Shown here one piece after another: positions 38,314-46,331 of a DNA stretch of 64,000 nucleotides (within the stretch, counting starts at the first letter, position 1; the number at the start of each line of letters is the position of its first letter). Origin of the DNA: Desulfobacteraceae bacterium (GTDB lineage: Bacteria > Desulfobacterota > Desulfobacteria > Desulfobacterales > Desulfococcaceae); NCBI GenBank assembly GCA_011390755.1, contig JAABRU010000001.1:1-64000 (forward strand), read 5' to 3'. The notes beneath the pieces were generated by a model. That model was not told the origin of the DNA. It made no database searches and worked only from the letters and a program-made list of their open reading frames with translations. The translations under genes and the position numbers were made by a program.

Positions 38314-38548
38314 GCAGATCAGTGATTTTCAGAAAAATGCCATGGACACATCTTATAAAAACATGGAAATGATGCAGGATCGCGTAGAAAAAATGGCCGA
38401 TCTTTTTTTTGAACAGAGCCTGTGGTTTTCGGAAAAATGGGAAAATGCCATAAAAAACTGGAACCGAAGCTGTCAGGAAGGCTGTGAAAGTATGACAAAA
38501 ACAGCAATGGAAAGATTTGGCAAAATAGGGTTCCCCTATCTTTCCTGA
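38279..38548 (+). CDS. Phasin-like PHA granule protein 3
   Basis: An 89-aa helical protein (QISDFQKNAMDTSYKNMEMM, then LFFEQSLWFSEKWENAIKNW) with the same length and layout as phasins 1 and 2 but more diverged. Its ATG lies inside the end of the preceding gene, with AAAGGAG upstream. It is the last gene of the right arm. Confidence 0.82.
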   Translation: MMQETKQTQIFEQISDFQKNAMDTSYKNMEMMQDRVEKMADLFFEQSLWFSEKWENAIKNWNRSCQEGCESMTKTAMERFGKIGFPYLS

Positions 38549-38685
38549 TTTTATAAAACGTCAGAAATTCCCCTGCACCGGCGAATGCCGGAGCAGGGGA
38601 AACTGCCGGAATTGCCGGGTTCCTGCTTTTGCCGGAATGCGGCAGAAACAGAAATCCGGACTTTCGGCGATTCATCTTTTTTGAC

Positions 38686-38722
38686 AAAAAACGGCGGCCG
38701 CTTTGCAGCAGCCGTTTTTTTT
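38686..38722. terminator. Bidirectional terminator after the PHA right arm
   Basis: AAAAAACGGC (38686-38695) pairs with GCCGTTTTTT (38711-38720), with A and T runs on either side. Confidence 0.85.
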
Positions 38723-38731
38723 GCCTGAAAA

Positions 38732-38761
38732 AACACCTGTTTTTCTGCAAAAACAGGTGTT
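38732..38761. terminator. Second hairpin between convergent genes
   Basis: AACACCTGTTTTT (38732-38744) pairs with AAAAACAGGTGTT (38749-38761). It lies just before the stop of the PxxKW gene on the minus strand. Confidence 0.7.
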
Positions 38762-38776
38762 GCATATGCCAAAAAA

Positions 38777-39061
38777 CTATCTTTTCCGACTGGCGCGTTT
38801 GGATGCTTTCAGCGGGTTGATTTTTGCCTGCGGTGCAACCGTTTCGGCCTTCACATGGGTTGCCATATTGCAGATACCGCTCTTCCATTTCAGGGCAGGA
38901 TCCGGTGCAGCACTGCAATACATACCGGATTCATATTCGATAAGGAGGCTGCAGCCTTTGCATGCTTCAACCGCTTCCCGGCATCTTCCGCCCGTATAGG
39001 AACATCCCGATTTTTTCATCATCGGACAGTCCTGACCGTTTCTTACTGTAGTACAAATCAT
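38777..39061 (-). CDS. PxxKW family cysteine-rich protein
   Basis: A 94-aa protein with nine cysteines in pairs (CTTVRNGQDCPMMKKSGC, CREAVEACKGC, MYCSAAPDPALKWKSGICN). It has the PALKW motif that names this family of short cysteine-rich proteins from sulfate reducers. Cysteine spacing suggests metal or iron-sulfur binding. The C-terminus is basic (KASKRASRKR). Function is unknown. AAGGAGA precedes the ATG. Confidence 0.8.
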   Translation of the reverse strand: MICTTVRNGQDCPMMKKSGCSYTGGRCREAVEACKGCSLLIEYESGMYCSAAPDPALKWKSGICNMATHVKAETVAPQAKINPLKASKRASRKR

Positions 39062-39304
39062 TTTGCTTTCTCTCCTTTATTAAAAATGAAAAAACCGGGA
39101 TTCATTCCGGTTTTCCGTCATTTATATATTATTCATCTATAAACCCCAAATATATAATGAAGTGCCGATAAATTGTCAAGCATGGAATATCTTTTTTCAG
39201 ATTTTATTTGCCCTTCCGCTGTCTTTTCTCCGGATTCCGAAAATATTTTTTGGAAGATCATATTATTAACTGTCTGTAAATCATATCGTTACGGCATTAT
39301 CATA

Positions 39305-39430
39305 ATCAGTAGATCGAAAAGTTTCCCCCGGATACGGTTTTACAGCTGCCCCGGAGTGCAAAAACTGTATTTCTGCACCGCCGCATCTCCCGGTTACCCC
39401 ATGCAAAAATACAATTTTTGCACTCCTCCG
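39305..39430. repeat. R9 repeat, right end lost
   Basis: Starts AGATCGAAAAGTTTCCCCCG as at 12020, and ends at CACTCCTCCGG where R10 begins, so the right arm was replaced. Confidence 0.65.
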
Positions 39431-39433
39431 GTT

Positions 39434-39545
39434 TATTTTAGCCGCGAAAAACACGGACGGCCACCGGAAAATATTTATATCCTACTGTTTTTTTTAATAT
39501 ATTTTTGTGTTTCGTGGTTTTCTGTAAAAAAATGAAAAAGTGCAG
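39434..39545. repeat. R10 repeat
   Basis: TTAGCCGCGAAAAACACGG to TTGTGTTTCGTGGTTT and TAAAAAAATG, a close match to 11776-11893. Confidence 0.6.
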
Positions 39546-39556
39546 TCAGTAATATT

Positions 39557-39609
39557 CTGGAGCTTAATATGTATCAAAACCCGGTTTTCCGATTTTTTAC
39601 GAGATCATC
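39557..39609 (+). mobile_element. R1 element fragment (right half)
   Basis: TTAATATGTATCAAAACCCG, then TTTTTTACGAGATCATC, matches the right half of R1. It ends 48 nt before the GAF-ANTAR start. Confidence 0.65.
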
Positions 39610-39656
39610 AGAGTTCGCTTATTGAAAATTGTCTTTATTTCGTATATAAACAGTTC

Positions 39657-40376
39657 ATGAATAAAATCAGTCTGAAAACATATGATGATTATATCCGTGC
39701 ATTAATGAATATCAGCCGGGCCGTTACTTCCGATCTGTTTCTGGAAGACCTGCTTAAACTCATTGTCATGGTCACGGCCAAAGTCACCAATACCGCCATC
39801 TGCTCTCTCTGGCTGGTGGATGAAAATGAAAAACCGCCCCTGATCCGTCTGAAAGCCACCCAGGCCATTGAGCCGGAATATGTGCAGGATCGGACCCTGG
39901 GCATGGACGAAGGTGTGGTCGGTTATGTCGTAACGACACAAAAACCCTTTATCATCAAAAATGTGCTGGAAAATGAAAAATTCAAAGAAAAAGATATGGC
40001 CGGAAAACTGGGGCTGATTTCCATGGTCGGAGTTCCCCTGAAACTCAAGGATGAAAAAGTCATCGGAGTACTCAACTGTTTCACTTCCGAACCCCATGAT
40101 TTTTCCGAAATCGAAGTCAATCTGATGACTGCCGTGGCCAATCAGGCCGCTGTGGCCATTCTCAATACAGAATTGATGGTCAAGACCGAAATCATCCGGG
40201 AGGAACTGGAAACCCGGAAAAGGGTGGACCGGGCCAAGGAAATTATCATGAACCGGCGGAATATGAAAGGGAGTGAAGCCTACCGCTGGCTGCAGAAACA
40301 GAGTATGGATTCCCGCAAATCCATGCGGGAAGTGGCCGAGGCCATTATTCTTTCAGAGGAACTGTATGATCGGTGA
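39657..40376 (+). CDS. GAF domain protein with C-terminal ANTAR RNA-binding domain
   Basis: A 239-aa regulator. The GAF domain spans about 20-165 (ICSLWLVDENEKPPLIRLKA, GMDEGVVGYVVTTQKPFIIK, MTAVANQAAVAILNTELM). A short coiled coil and an ANTAR domain follow (RVDRAKEIIMNRRNMKGSEA, then YRWLQKQSMDSRKSMREVAE). ANTAR proteins bind dual hairpins in mRNA leaders and prevent termination. The frame is open from 39540, but that part is repeat-derived; MNKISLKTYDDYIRAL at 39657 is the likely start although no clear ribosome site precedes it. Target RNAs are unknown. Confidence 0.85.
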   Translation: MNKISLKTYDDYIRALMNISRAVTSDLFLEDLLKLIVMVTAKVTNTAICSLWLVDENEKPPLIRLKATQAIEPEYVQDRTLGMDEGVVGYVVTTQKPFIIKNVLENEKFKEKDMAGKLGLISMVGVPLKLKDEKVIGVLNCFTSEPHDFSEIEVNLMTAVANQAAVAILNTELMVKTEIIREELETRKRVDRAKEIIMNRRNMKGSEAYRWLQKQSMDSRKSMREVAEAIILSEELYDR

Positions 40377-40435
40377 GGGGATCATGGTGAATGGTGCAAT
40401 GCAAGATCCTCTTTGAGAAAAATCCGGAACCGGAA

Positions 40436-40500
40436 AACTGAACCGCAGATTCACACAGATGAACGGGATTCCGTAATCCGTGTGAATCTGCGGTTTTCAG
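40436..40500. repeat. Long palindrome after the GAF-ANTAR gene
   Basis: CTGAACCGCAGATTCACAC pairs with GTGTGAATCTGCGGTTTTCAG around a 23-nt loop. It may end transcription. The rest of 40377-40719 holds only a 28-codon ORF (40634-40720, TGA overlapping the next ATG), which could be a leader peptide. Confidence 0.6.
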
Positions 40501-40719
40501 AGCTTCCGCTGCTTTTCTCAGCAGATATGTTACATTACAGATGAATGGTAAACGGCTGCATCAGTCTGCTTTCCGGATGCTGAACACCGGAAGATCGGAA
40601 TATTTTTTGATTCAGGACGGGAAACTGAAAAATATGAATAATTCAAGGCAGAATACTGCCATTCTGAGGGCTTTCCGTGCCTCAGCCCGGATATCCTGCT
40701 TTGGGACAAAGGTGCTCTG

Positions 40720-41982
40720 ATGAGGGATGCAAAAAAAGCAGTCATACTGACTTATGATGCGGTTTCCCCTTTGGGGACAGATTTTCAGGAACAATGGCAG
40801 CGTGCTGTCAGAGGGGAAAGCGGTATCGGCAGACTGAACCGTTTCCCTTTGGAAGAAAATTTTCCGGTGCGCATCGCAGGGCAGGTGCCGGAATGTGATT
40901 TCAAACCCTATGCTTTTCTCAGCCCCCGCGCACTGGCCCTCTGGCCTTCTCCCGTATTTCCCCATGCCATGCTGGTGGTTCACCGGATGCTGGAAAAAAG
41001 CGGTATTGACATCACAGGAAAACTGGCCCCCCGCACGGCCATTACCTTCAGCTCCGCGGTAGGCGGTCTGGATGCTGTTCTGTCTGCGGACCGGCGGATG
41101 ATTGCAGAAAAAAAACTGTCTCCGCCTTATACCAATCCCAATTCCTGCATCAATATGGTGGGGGGAAAAATCTCTATCCTGACCGGAGCCACCGGGCCCA
41201 TTACATCGGCCATTACCGCCTGTGCCACAGGGCTTTCTTCTGTCATCGTCGGGGCCATGCTTTTGGAACAGGGGCGGGCCGACCTTGTCATCTGCGGAGC
41301 CGTGGATTTTCCCCTGGTGGAACCCATTGTGGCCGGATTTGCCACCATGAACGGGGCCTGCCGTTTCCGTCCGGGGAAGTCCGGCCGGGCTGCGGAAGTC
41401 CCTGCCCATGCCAGCCGCCCTTTTTCCCTTGAAAGAAGGGGGTTTGTTATTTCCGAAGGTGCAGGCGGTATTCTCATTGCCACAAAGGAATTTGCCGAAA
41501 GTCACGGTCTGCCTTACGCTGTTGAAATTGCCGGATGGAGCATGACATCCGATGCCCGCCATTTTGTGGCCCCCAATTATGAAACTGTAAAACGCTGCAT
41601 GAGTGAGGCTGTTGCCGATGCCGGGATCACACCCCGGGAAATTGATGCGGTTAACGCCCATGCCACATCCACAAAAATCGGGGATAAAATTGAATATGAT
41701 GCCCTCCGGGCCGTATTCGGGAAGCATATGCCGCCGGTTTCCGCCAATAAATCCATGACCGGCCATGCCATGGGCGCATCCAGTGCCCTTGAAGTTATTC
41801 TGGCGGTGGAAGGAATGCAGCGGGAAATACTGCTGCCCACCATTAATTATACCCCGGATCCGGAAATGGAAATAGACTGCGTGGCAGAAGGTTCCCGGAA
41901 TCTTTTCCAGGAATATGTACTGAAAAACGCTTTCGGTTTCGGCGGATGCAACTGCTGCATTGTGCTGCGAAGAAAATATTGA
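40720..41982 (+). CDS. Beta-ketoacyl-ACP synthase (FabF-like), first of two
   Basis: A 420-aa thiolase-fold ketosynthase. Catalytic Cys-His-His are all present: TACATGLSS, VNAHATSTKIGDK and SMTGHAMGASSALE, with NAFGFGGCNC at the end. It condenses malonyl-type extender units with an acyl primer. Length and order are typical. It begins at the TGATG overlap with a short upstream ORF. Its partner ketosynthase follows after a repeat-filled gap of 222 nt. No ACP or ketoreductase gene lies nearby, so the carrier must come from elsewhere. Confidence 0.9.
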   Translation: MRDAKKAVILTYDAVSPLGTDFQEQWQRAVRGESGIGRLNRFPLEENFPVRIAGQVPECDFKPYAFLSPRALALWPSPVFPHAMLVVHRMLEKSGIDITGKLAPRTAITFSSAVGGLDAVLSADRRMIAEKKLSPPYTNPNSCINMVGGKISILTGATGPITSAITACATGLSSVIVGAMLLEQGRADLVICGAVDFPLVEPIVAGFATMNGACRFRPGKSGRAAEVPAHASRPFSLERRGFVISEGAGGILIATKEFAESHGLPYAVEIAGWSMTSDARHFVAPNYETVKRCMSEAVADAGITPREIDAVNAHATSTKIGDKIEYDALRAVFGKHMPPVSANKSMTGHAMGASSALEVILAVEGMQREILLPTINYTPDPEMEIDCVAEGSRNLFQEYVLKNAFGFGGCNCCIVLRRKY

Positions 41983-42006
41983 ATGCTTACGTTTAATGTT
42001 GAGTGC

Positions 42007-42123
42007 TTAGGGACTCAGAAAAAGATAATTCCCCCGGTTCGTCCCGTCAGCAGAGACGAAACAAAGGTTTGGCATATTTCTGCCGGACAGTTTCAGAGGG
42101 TTTATTTTTTGCCGAGTACCTTA
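42007..42123 (+). repeat. R6 element, 117 bp
   Basis: TTAGGGACTCAGAAAAAGAT to GCCGAGTACCTTA, nearly identical to 10773-10889. It separates the two ketosynthase genes. Confidence 0.75.
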
Positions 42124-42154
42124 ATGCTTATTTATAAAGGATGATTATATTACA

Positions 42155-42201
42155 TATTCAGCATTCAGCATTCAGTATTCAGCATTCAGCATTCAATATT
42201 A
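42155..42201. repeat. Heptamer microsatellite
   Basis: Six imperfect tandem units of the form CAGCATT/CAGTATT. It ends just before the second ketosynthase start and replaces a clear ribosome site. Length changes here could affect translation. Confidence 0.7.
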
Positions 42202-42204
42202 CCT

Positions 42205-43470
42205 ATGAAAGCACCAAAAAACAGACGGGTATTTGTCATCGGTTACGGGGCCGCCACCCCTTTGGGCAGTACTTTTGAAAAAACATGGCAGAAAGCCCTG
42301 CGCGGAGAAACCGGATTCCGGAAAATCAGCCGCTGCCGGGTCAATACCCTCAGCAATGTGGTGGGGGAAATACCGGACTGGGATCCGCTCTCCCTTGATT
42401 TTACCGACCGGAAAGAGGTGTACAACTGGAATGCCGGATTTGTTATCCTGACCATGGCCCTGTGCAAAGAGGCACTGGAACATTCCGGTCTGGAAATTAA
42501 TGAAGAAACCGGCCCCCGCACAGCCTGCCTCATCGGTTCGGCTTTAAACGGATGTGATGCCTTCCGCATTGCAATGGATAATTATCTGAACAAAGGTCCT
42601 TTTAAAGTCAGTCCCTACCTGCTGCCCAATCTCTGCGCCAACCTGCCTGCGGGTAAAGCCGGAATGCTGACCGGTTTCACGGGCCCCATTTTTTCCCCCC
42701 AGGGGGCCTGCGCGACCGGGAATTATGCCATTGGCATTGGGGCCAGGATGATTCGGGACGGAGACTGTGATTTTGCGCTGGTCGGCGGCGCGGATACCTG
42801 TCTGATACCCGAAATTATCCACGGTTTTGCCAATATGAATGCCACCATCAAAATTGTGGAAGGCGACCGGGCCTTTCATGATCCTGCCCAGGCATCCCGG
42901 CCTTTCAGTATTGACCGGCGGGGTATGGTGCTTTCCGAGGGCGGGGCGGTGCTGGTGCTGGCCGCAGAAGAAATGCTTCCGCTTTACGGACTGAAAGCCA
43001 GAGCCGAAGTGCAGGGGGTGGGCTGGAGCTCGGACGCGCACCATTTTACCCTGCCCAATCCGGAAACCATTATCCGGGCCATCCGGCAGGCCATAGATGA
43101 TGCGGAAATTCAGCCCGCGGATATTGCGTATGTCAGCGCGCACGGCACTTCCACATCCAAAGGGGATCTCACGGAAATTGACTGCCTGCGCAGTGTATTC
43201 GGCAAAGCACTGGAGAAAATCCCTGTGTCTTCCAACAAATCCCAGATCGGCCATACACTGGGGGCTTCCGCGGCCATTGAAGCCGCACTGGGAATTGAGG
43301 GAATGCACAGGGGCCGTCTGCTGCCCACGGTGAACCATATTCCCGATCCGGCCCTGGCGGATATAGATACTGTTCCCAACCAGGCCCGGCGGCAGAATTA
43401 TGAGTTTTTCCTGTCCAATTCCTTCGGATTCGGGGGAACCAACTGCTGTCTGATTTTTAAAGGGGTATGA
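42205..43470 (+). CDS. Beta-ketoacyl-ACP synthase (FabF-like), second of two
   Basis: A 421-aa ketosynthase. Catalytic residues are present: QGACATGNYA, VSAHGTSTSKGD and SQIGHTLGASAAIE, plus SFGFGGTNCC. It is a diverged paralogue of the upstream gene and, with its intact Cys, an active synthase rather than a chain-length factor. No typical ribosome site is visible upstream of the ATG because of the CAGCATT repeat. The thioesterase gene starts directly at its stop (TGAATG). Confidence 0.9.
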   Translation: MKAPKNRRVFVIGYGAATPLGSTFEKTWQKALRGETGFRKISRCRVNTLSNVVGEIPDWDPLSLDFTDRKEVYNWNAGFVILTMALCKEALEHSGLEINEETGPRTACLIGSALNGCDAFRIAMDNYLNKGPFKVSPYLLPNLCANLPAGKAGMLTGFTGPIFSPQGACATGNYAIGIGARMIRDGDCDFALVGGADTCLIPEIIHGFANMNATIKIVEGDRAFHDPAQASRPFSIDRRGMVLSEGGAVLVLAAEEMLPLYGLKARAEVQGVGWSSDAHHFTLPNPETIIRAIRQAIDDAEIQPADIAYVSAHGTSTSKGDLTEIDCLRSVFGKALEKIPVSSNKSQIGHTLGASAAIEAALGIEGMHRGRLLPTVNHIPDPALADIDTVPNQARRQNYEFFLSNSFGFGGTNCCLIFKGV

Positions 43471-43950
43471 ATGAAACCCAAACCCTTTCTCCCCGAAATT
43501 CTCAAAGAAAACCGCCCGTATTACCGGGATAAAAACAGCGGTCTGACCTGGCACTGCTGCAGTCAGCGGGTGCTGTATGCGGATACGGACCGTTCTCAGG
43601 TAGTTTATCATGCCAATTATCTGCGTTATTTTGAACTGGGCAGAGCCAGTCTGATGCGGGATGCCTGTTATCCGTATAAAGAAATTGAAGAAAGCGGTTT
43701 TATTTATCCCATTATCCAGGTGGAACTGAATTATTTCAGCCCCCTGTATTATGATGATCCCATGCGGATATTTACCCGGCCCTCGGAGCTGGAACGGGTG
43801 AAACTGCGTTTTGACTATGTGATTAGCCATGAGGAAACAGGGGAGATTGTCTGCAAAGGTTTTACCCGGCACTGCGCCACCAACAGATCCGGGCGGCCCG
43901 TGGGGATTGATGAAAAAACCCTGATGCTGTGGAAGCATTTTCCGGAATGA
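43471..43950 (+). CDS. Hot-dog acyl thioesterase (4HBT/YbgC type)
   Basis: A 159-aa thioesterase. The catalytic motif YADTDRSQVVYHANYLRY (Asp and Tyr/His of the 4-hydroxybenzoyl-CoA thioesterase family) is clear, followed by FELGRASLMRD. It should release acyl chains from CoA or ACP. The ATG abuts the KS stop and the gene's own end overlaps the next start by 4 nt (ATGA), so the three genes are translationally coupled. Confidence 0.88.
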   Translation: MKPKPFLPEILKENRPYYRDKNSGLTWHCCSQRVLYADTDRSQVVYHANYLRYFELGRASLMRDACYPYKEIEESGFIYPIIQVELNYFSPLYYDDPMRIFTRPSELERVKLRFDYVISHEETGEIVCKGFTRHCATNRSGRPVGIDEKTLMLWKHFPE

Positions 43951-44822
43951 AAAAAGCTCTGCGCATCCCCCTGAATATTGAAATTCCGGCTTATCTCCGG
44001 GATCACCGATTTATGGGCAGGGCCGTGTTTCCGGCTGTGGAAGCCATGCGTCTGCTGGCAGCTTCTGTCCGCGCCGAATTTCCGGAAATCCCCGGGGACT
44101 GCATCTGCAATGCCCGTTTTGACAAATTCCTTCCCCTTTCTCCGGAGCAGGAGCAGATGGCGGTTTTTCATGAAGCAAAAGAATGTGAAGACCGTGTTAT
44201 TTCCAAACTCATCACCCGTATTTATTCGGAAAAAACCGGCATTGGCCGCAGCATAGCGCATGTGATGCTTCATTTTCCGAAAACCGCCCGCCCGCGCCGG
44301 GAAAATCTGCCTGCTGCTGTTCCGGAAAAAAACGGTCCTTATGAAATTCCGGCAGAGCGGGTTTATGCCGAACTGGTTCCCTTCGGCCCGTATTATCAGA
44401 ATATTATCGGTTCTGTACAACTTTCGGAGAATCGGGCATCCGCAGATGTGCGGGGCGGTTCCGCAGGAATTTCTGTATACTTCCCGAATTCTTCCGCAGA
44501 TATTTCTGTTTCCCCTTTTCCCCTGGATGCGGCCTTTCATACGGCCTGCGTATGGAGTCAGCGATATGCGGGAATGGTGGCATTTCCCGTGGCATTCAAA
44601 GCCCGGCATATTATCTGCCCCCTTCTTTTTAATGAAACATACCGGGCCGTTTCTTTTCCCCTGCGACGGGAAAAAAGCATACTGTTTTTTGACATTGTCC
44701 TGTATGACCGGAAAGGAAATCTTTGTGAAAGTGTGGAAGAACTGCAGATGCGGGATGTCAGCCGGGGCAGACTCAGACCGCCCCCCTGGATAAAAAAAAC
44801 GGTAGTGGGTCAAACCGCTTGA
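43947..44822 (+). CDS. Polyketide synthase-type dehydratase (double hot dog)
   Basis: A 291-aa protein from the ATG at 43947, which overlaps the thioesterase stop. It has the two half-sites of PKS dehydratases: HRFMGRAVFPAVEAM (HxxxGxxxxP) at about 18-32, and FPLDAAFHTACVWSQ (Asp motif) at about 200. VPFGPYYQNIIGSV is the usual second-hot-dog entry. It would dehydrate beta-hydroxyacyl chains made by the two ketosynthases. The TGA lies in an R14 repeat end (GTAGTGGGTCAAACCGC), so the last residues VVGQTA come from the repeat. Confidence 0.82.
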   Translation: MKKALRIPLNIEIPAYLRDHRFMGRAVFPAVEAMRLLAASVRAEFPEIPGDCICNARFDKFLPLSPEQEQMAVFHEAKECEDRVISKLITRIYSEKTGIGRSIAHVMLHFPKTARPRRENLPAAVPEKNGPYEIPAERVYAELVPFGPYYQNIIGSVQLSENRASADVRGGSAGISVYFPNSSADISVSPFPLDAAFHTACVWSQRYAGMVAFPVAFKARHIICPLLFNETYRAVSFPLRREKSILFFDIVLYDRKGNLCESVEELQMRDVSRGRLRPPPWIKKTVVGQTA

Positions 44823-44933
44823 TTTGAAATTCTACTCCCCCGGTCTTCCGGATTCTTTTTTTCTAAGTCATGCGTTATAAATTTTCCCCTGACTATCTAA
44901 CCCGACCTGCAGTTTTAAGTGAAACAAAGCATT

Positions 44934-45197
44934 GACGATCTCGTGAAAACTCGGCAAATCAGGCTTTGATATACTGATCCAATTTTGGTTTTTCCGGGCA
45001 CAAAAATTGCTGAGCCCGAAAACATACCTTTTTTGACCTGTTTTCACGTTTTCGGAGTCAGAAACAGCCGTTTTTCAGCAATCCGGTTCAAGGGCAAAAA
45101 CTGTGCCCGGAAAAACCAAAATGGGAGTACGATACATATCAATATGCTGATTTTATTAACAGCGATTTTCAAAAATCTGACTTTTTACAAGATCATC
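44934..45197 (-). mobile_element. R1-type element with an R13 insertion, 264 bp
   Basis: Ends GACGATCTCGTGAAAAC and CTTTTTACAAGATCATC are R1 ends in reverse orientation. It is flanked by a perfect 8-bp duplication, AAAGCATT, at 44926-44933 and 45198-45205. The inside is broken by an R13 element. It landed in the right end of an R3-like piece (TTAAGTGAAACAAAGCA). Confidence 0.8.
44982..45122. mobile_element. R13 element, 141 bp, with perfect 21-bp inverted ends
   Basis: The left end begins ATTTTGGTTTTTCCGGGCAC; the right end (45102-45122) is its exact complement over 21 bp. The inside has CAGAAACAGCCG-type sequence and no ORF. It is nested in the R1-type element. This is the only copy seen in the window. 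Confidence 0.75.
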
Positions 45198-45219
45198 AAA
45201 GCATTCGTCCCCCCAAAAA

Positions 45220-46311
45220 TTATCCGCTGGCAGACGCTGTTTTTTCCTCTTCCTCACTGTCCGAACGGGACTGCAGCCAGGCCTTGATGACTGCGTGAAA
45301 AAGTGTAGCCAGGGGGATGGCAAAGAAAAGACCCCAAAAGCCCCATAATCCGCCGAAAAACAGCACCGCCACGATAATGGCCACCGGATGAATATTGACA
45401 ACTCCCGAAAGAAGCAGGGGAACCAGCAGGTTGCCGTCCAGGGCCTGAATAACGGCAAGGGCAGTCATCACATAGGCAAACTGCGCGACCCATCCCCATT
45501 CAAAAAATGCGATGAGTCCCACCGGCAGAAACATGACCGTTGCACCGATATAGGGGATGAGCACGGAAAGCCCCACGAAAAAGGAAAGCAGCATGGCAAA
45601 GGGTACGGAAAGCAGCATAAAACTGGCATAGGTAACACTCCATACAATAAAAATCTCCCATATCTTTCCCCGCACATAATTTCCGATCTGCAGATTGACC
45701 TCCTGCCATACTTCACCGGCCAGTTTCCGCTCGGAAGGCAGTACCCCTTTGAACCAGTTGATAATCAGATCCTTGTCTTTCAGAAAAAAGAAAACCATAA
45801 GGGGAACCAGAATGGAATACACCAGTAAGGCAATCAGCCCCCGCACCGATGTCAGGGATATGGATACAAGATACTGCCCCATCCGGGTCAGCTCCGAAGT
45901 CAGATAGCCCATGATCTGCCGGATCTGCTCTTCGGAAATAAATTCCGGATAACGGTCCGGCAGGCGCAGCAGTTCTTTCTGTCCGTCCGCAAGCATGGAG
46001 GGCAGATCCTGGATCAGCTGGACAATCTGCCGGGACAGTATGGGAATCAGCCAAATTATCATCACCAGCAGAAAGGCCATAAACAGGATAAAAACCGCCA
46101 GCACCGCTGCCATGCGCGGCATCCGGAATTTTTCCAGTTTAAAGACCATGCCTTCCAGCAGATAGGCAATCACCACACTGATAAAAACCGGGGTGAGCAT
46201 ATCCCCCACCGCAAAGATCAGCACAAAGCCCAGAATCAGGAAAATCCCCAGCATCAGCAATTGGGGATCGGAAAAATAGCGGCGGGTCCAGGTTCGGAAA
46301 ATATTTGTCAT
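45220..46311 (-). CDS. AI-2E family transporter (PerM-like)
   Basis: A 363-aa inner-membrane protein from the ATG at 46311 (AAGGT upstream; frame open to 46371). It has the family layout: paired N-terminal helices (LLMLGIFLILGFVLIFAVGD), a cytoplasmic region, and VGLSVLIPYIGATVMFLPVG with HPVAIIVAVLFFGGLWGFWG. The C-terminal helix GLFFAIPLATLFHAVIKAWL closes it. PerM-type proteins export autoinducer-2 or small ions; the substrate is unknown here. It follows the acyltransferase gene on the same strand with 20 nt between them, so they may be co-transcribed. Confidence 0.88.
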   Translation of the reverse strand: MTNIFRTWTRRYFSDPQLLMLGIFLILGFVLIFAVGDMLTPVFISVVIAYLLEGMVFKLEKFRMPRMAAVLAVFILFMAFLLVMIIWLIPILSRQIVQLIQDLPSMLADGQKELLRLPDRYPEFISEEQIRQIMGYLTSELTRMGQYLVSISLTSVRGLIALLVYSILVPLMVFFFLKDKDLIINWFKGVLPSERKLAGEVWQEVNLQIGNYVRGKIWEIFIVWSVTYASFMLLSVPFAMLLSFFVGLSVLIPYIGATVMFLPVGLIAFFEWGWVAQFAYVMTALAVIQALDGNLLVPLLLSGVVNIHPVAIIVAVLFFGGLWGFWGLFFAIPLATLFHAVIKAWLQSRSDSEEEEKTASASG

Positions 46312-46331
46312 GTTTACCTTCTGTATCACTT

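Larger units (their letters stand above)
39062..39656. other. Repeat-rich intergenic region without a gene
   Basis: AATGAAAAAACCGGGATTCATTCCGGTTTTCC (about 39085-39117) is an imperfect hairpin. R9 (39305-39430), R10 (39434-39545) and an R1 fragment (39557-39609) then follow in tandem up to the GAF-ANTAR gene. Confidence 0.5.

Noticed and set aside
40634-40720. 28-codon ORF overlapping the first ketosynthase start
   Set aside because: Could be a coupled leader peptide, but there is no ribosome site or conserved pattern to support it as a gene; only mentioned in the intergenic note.
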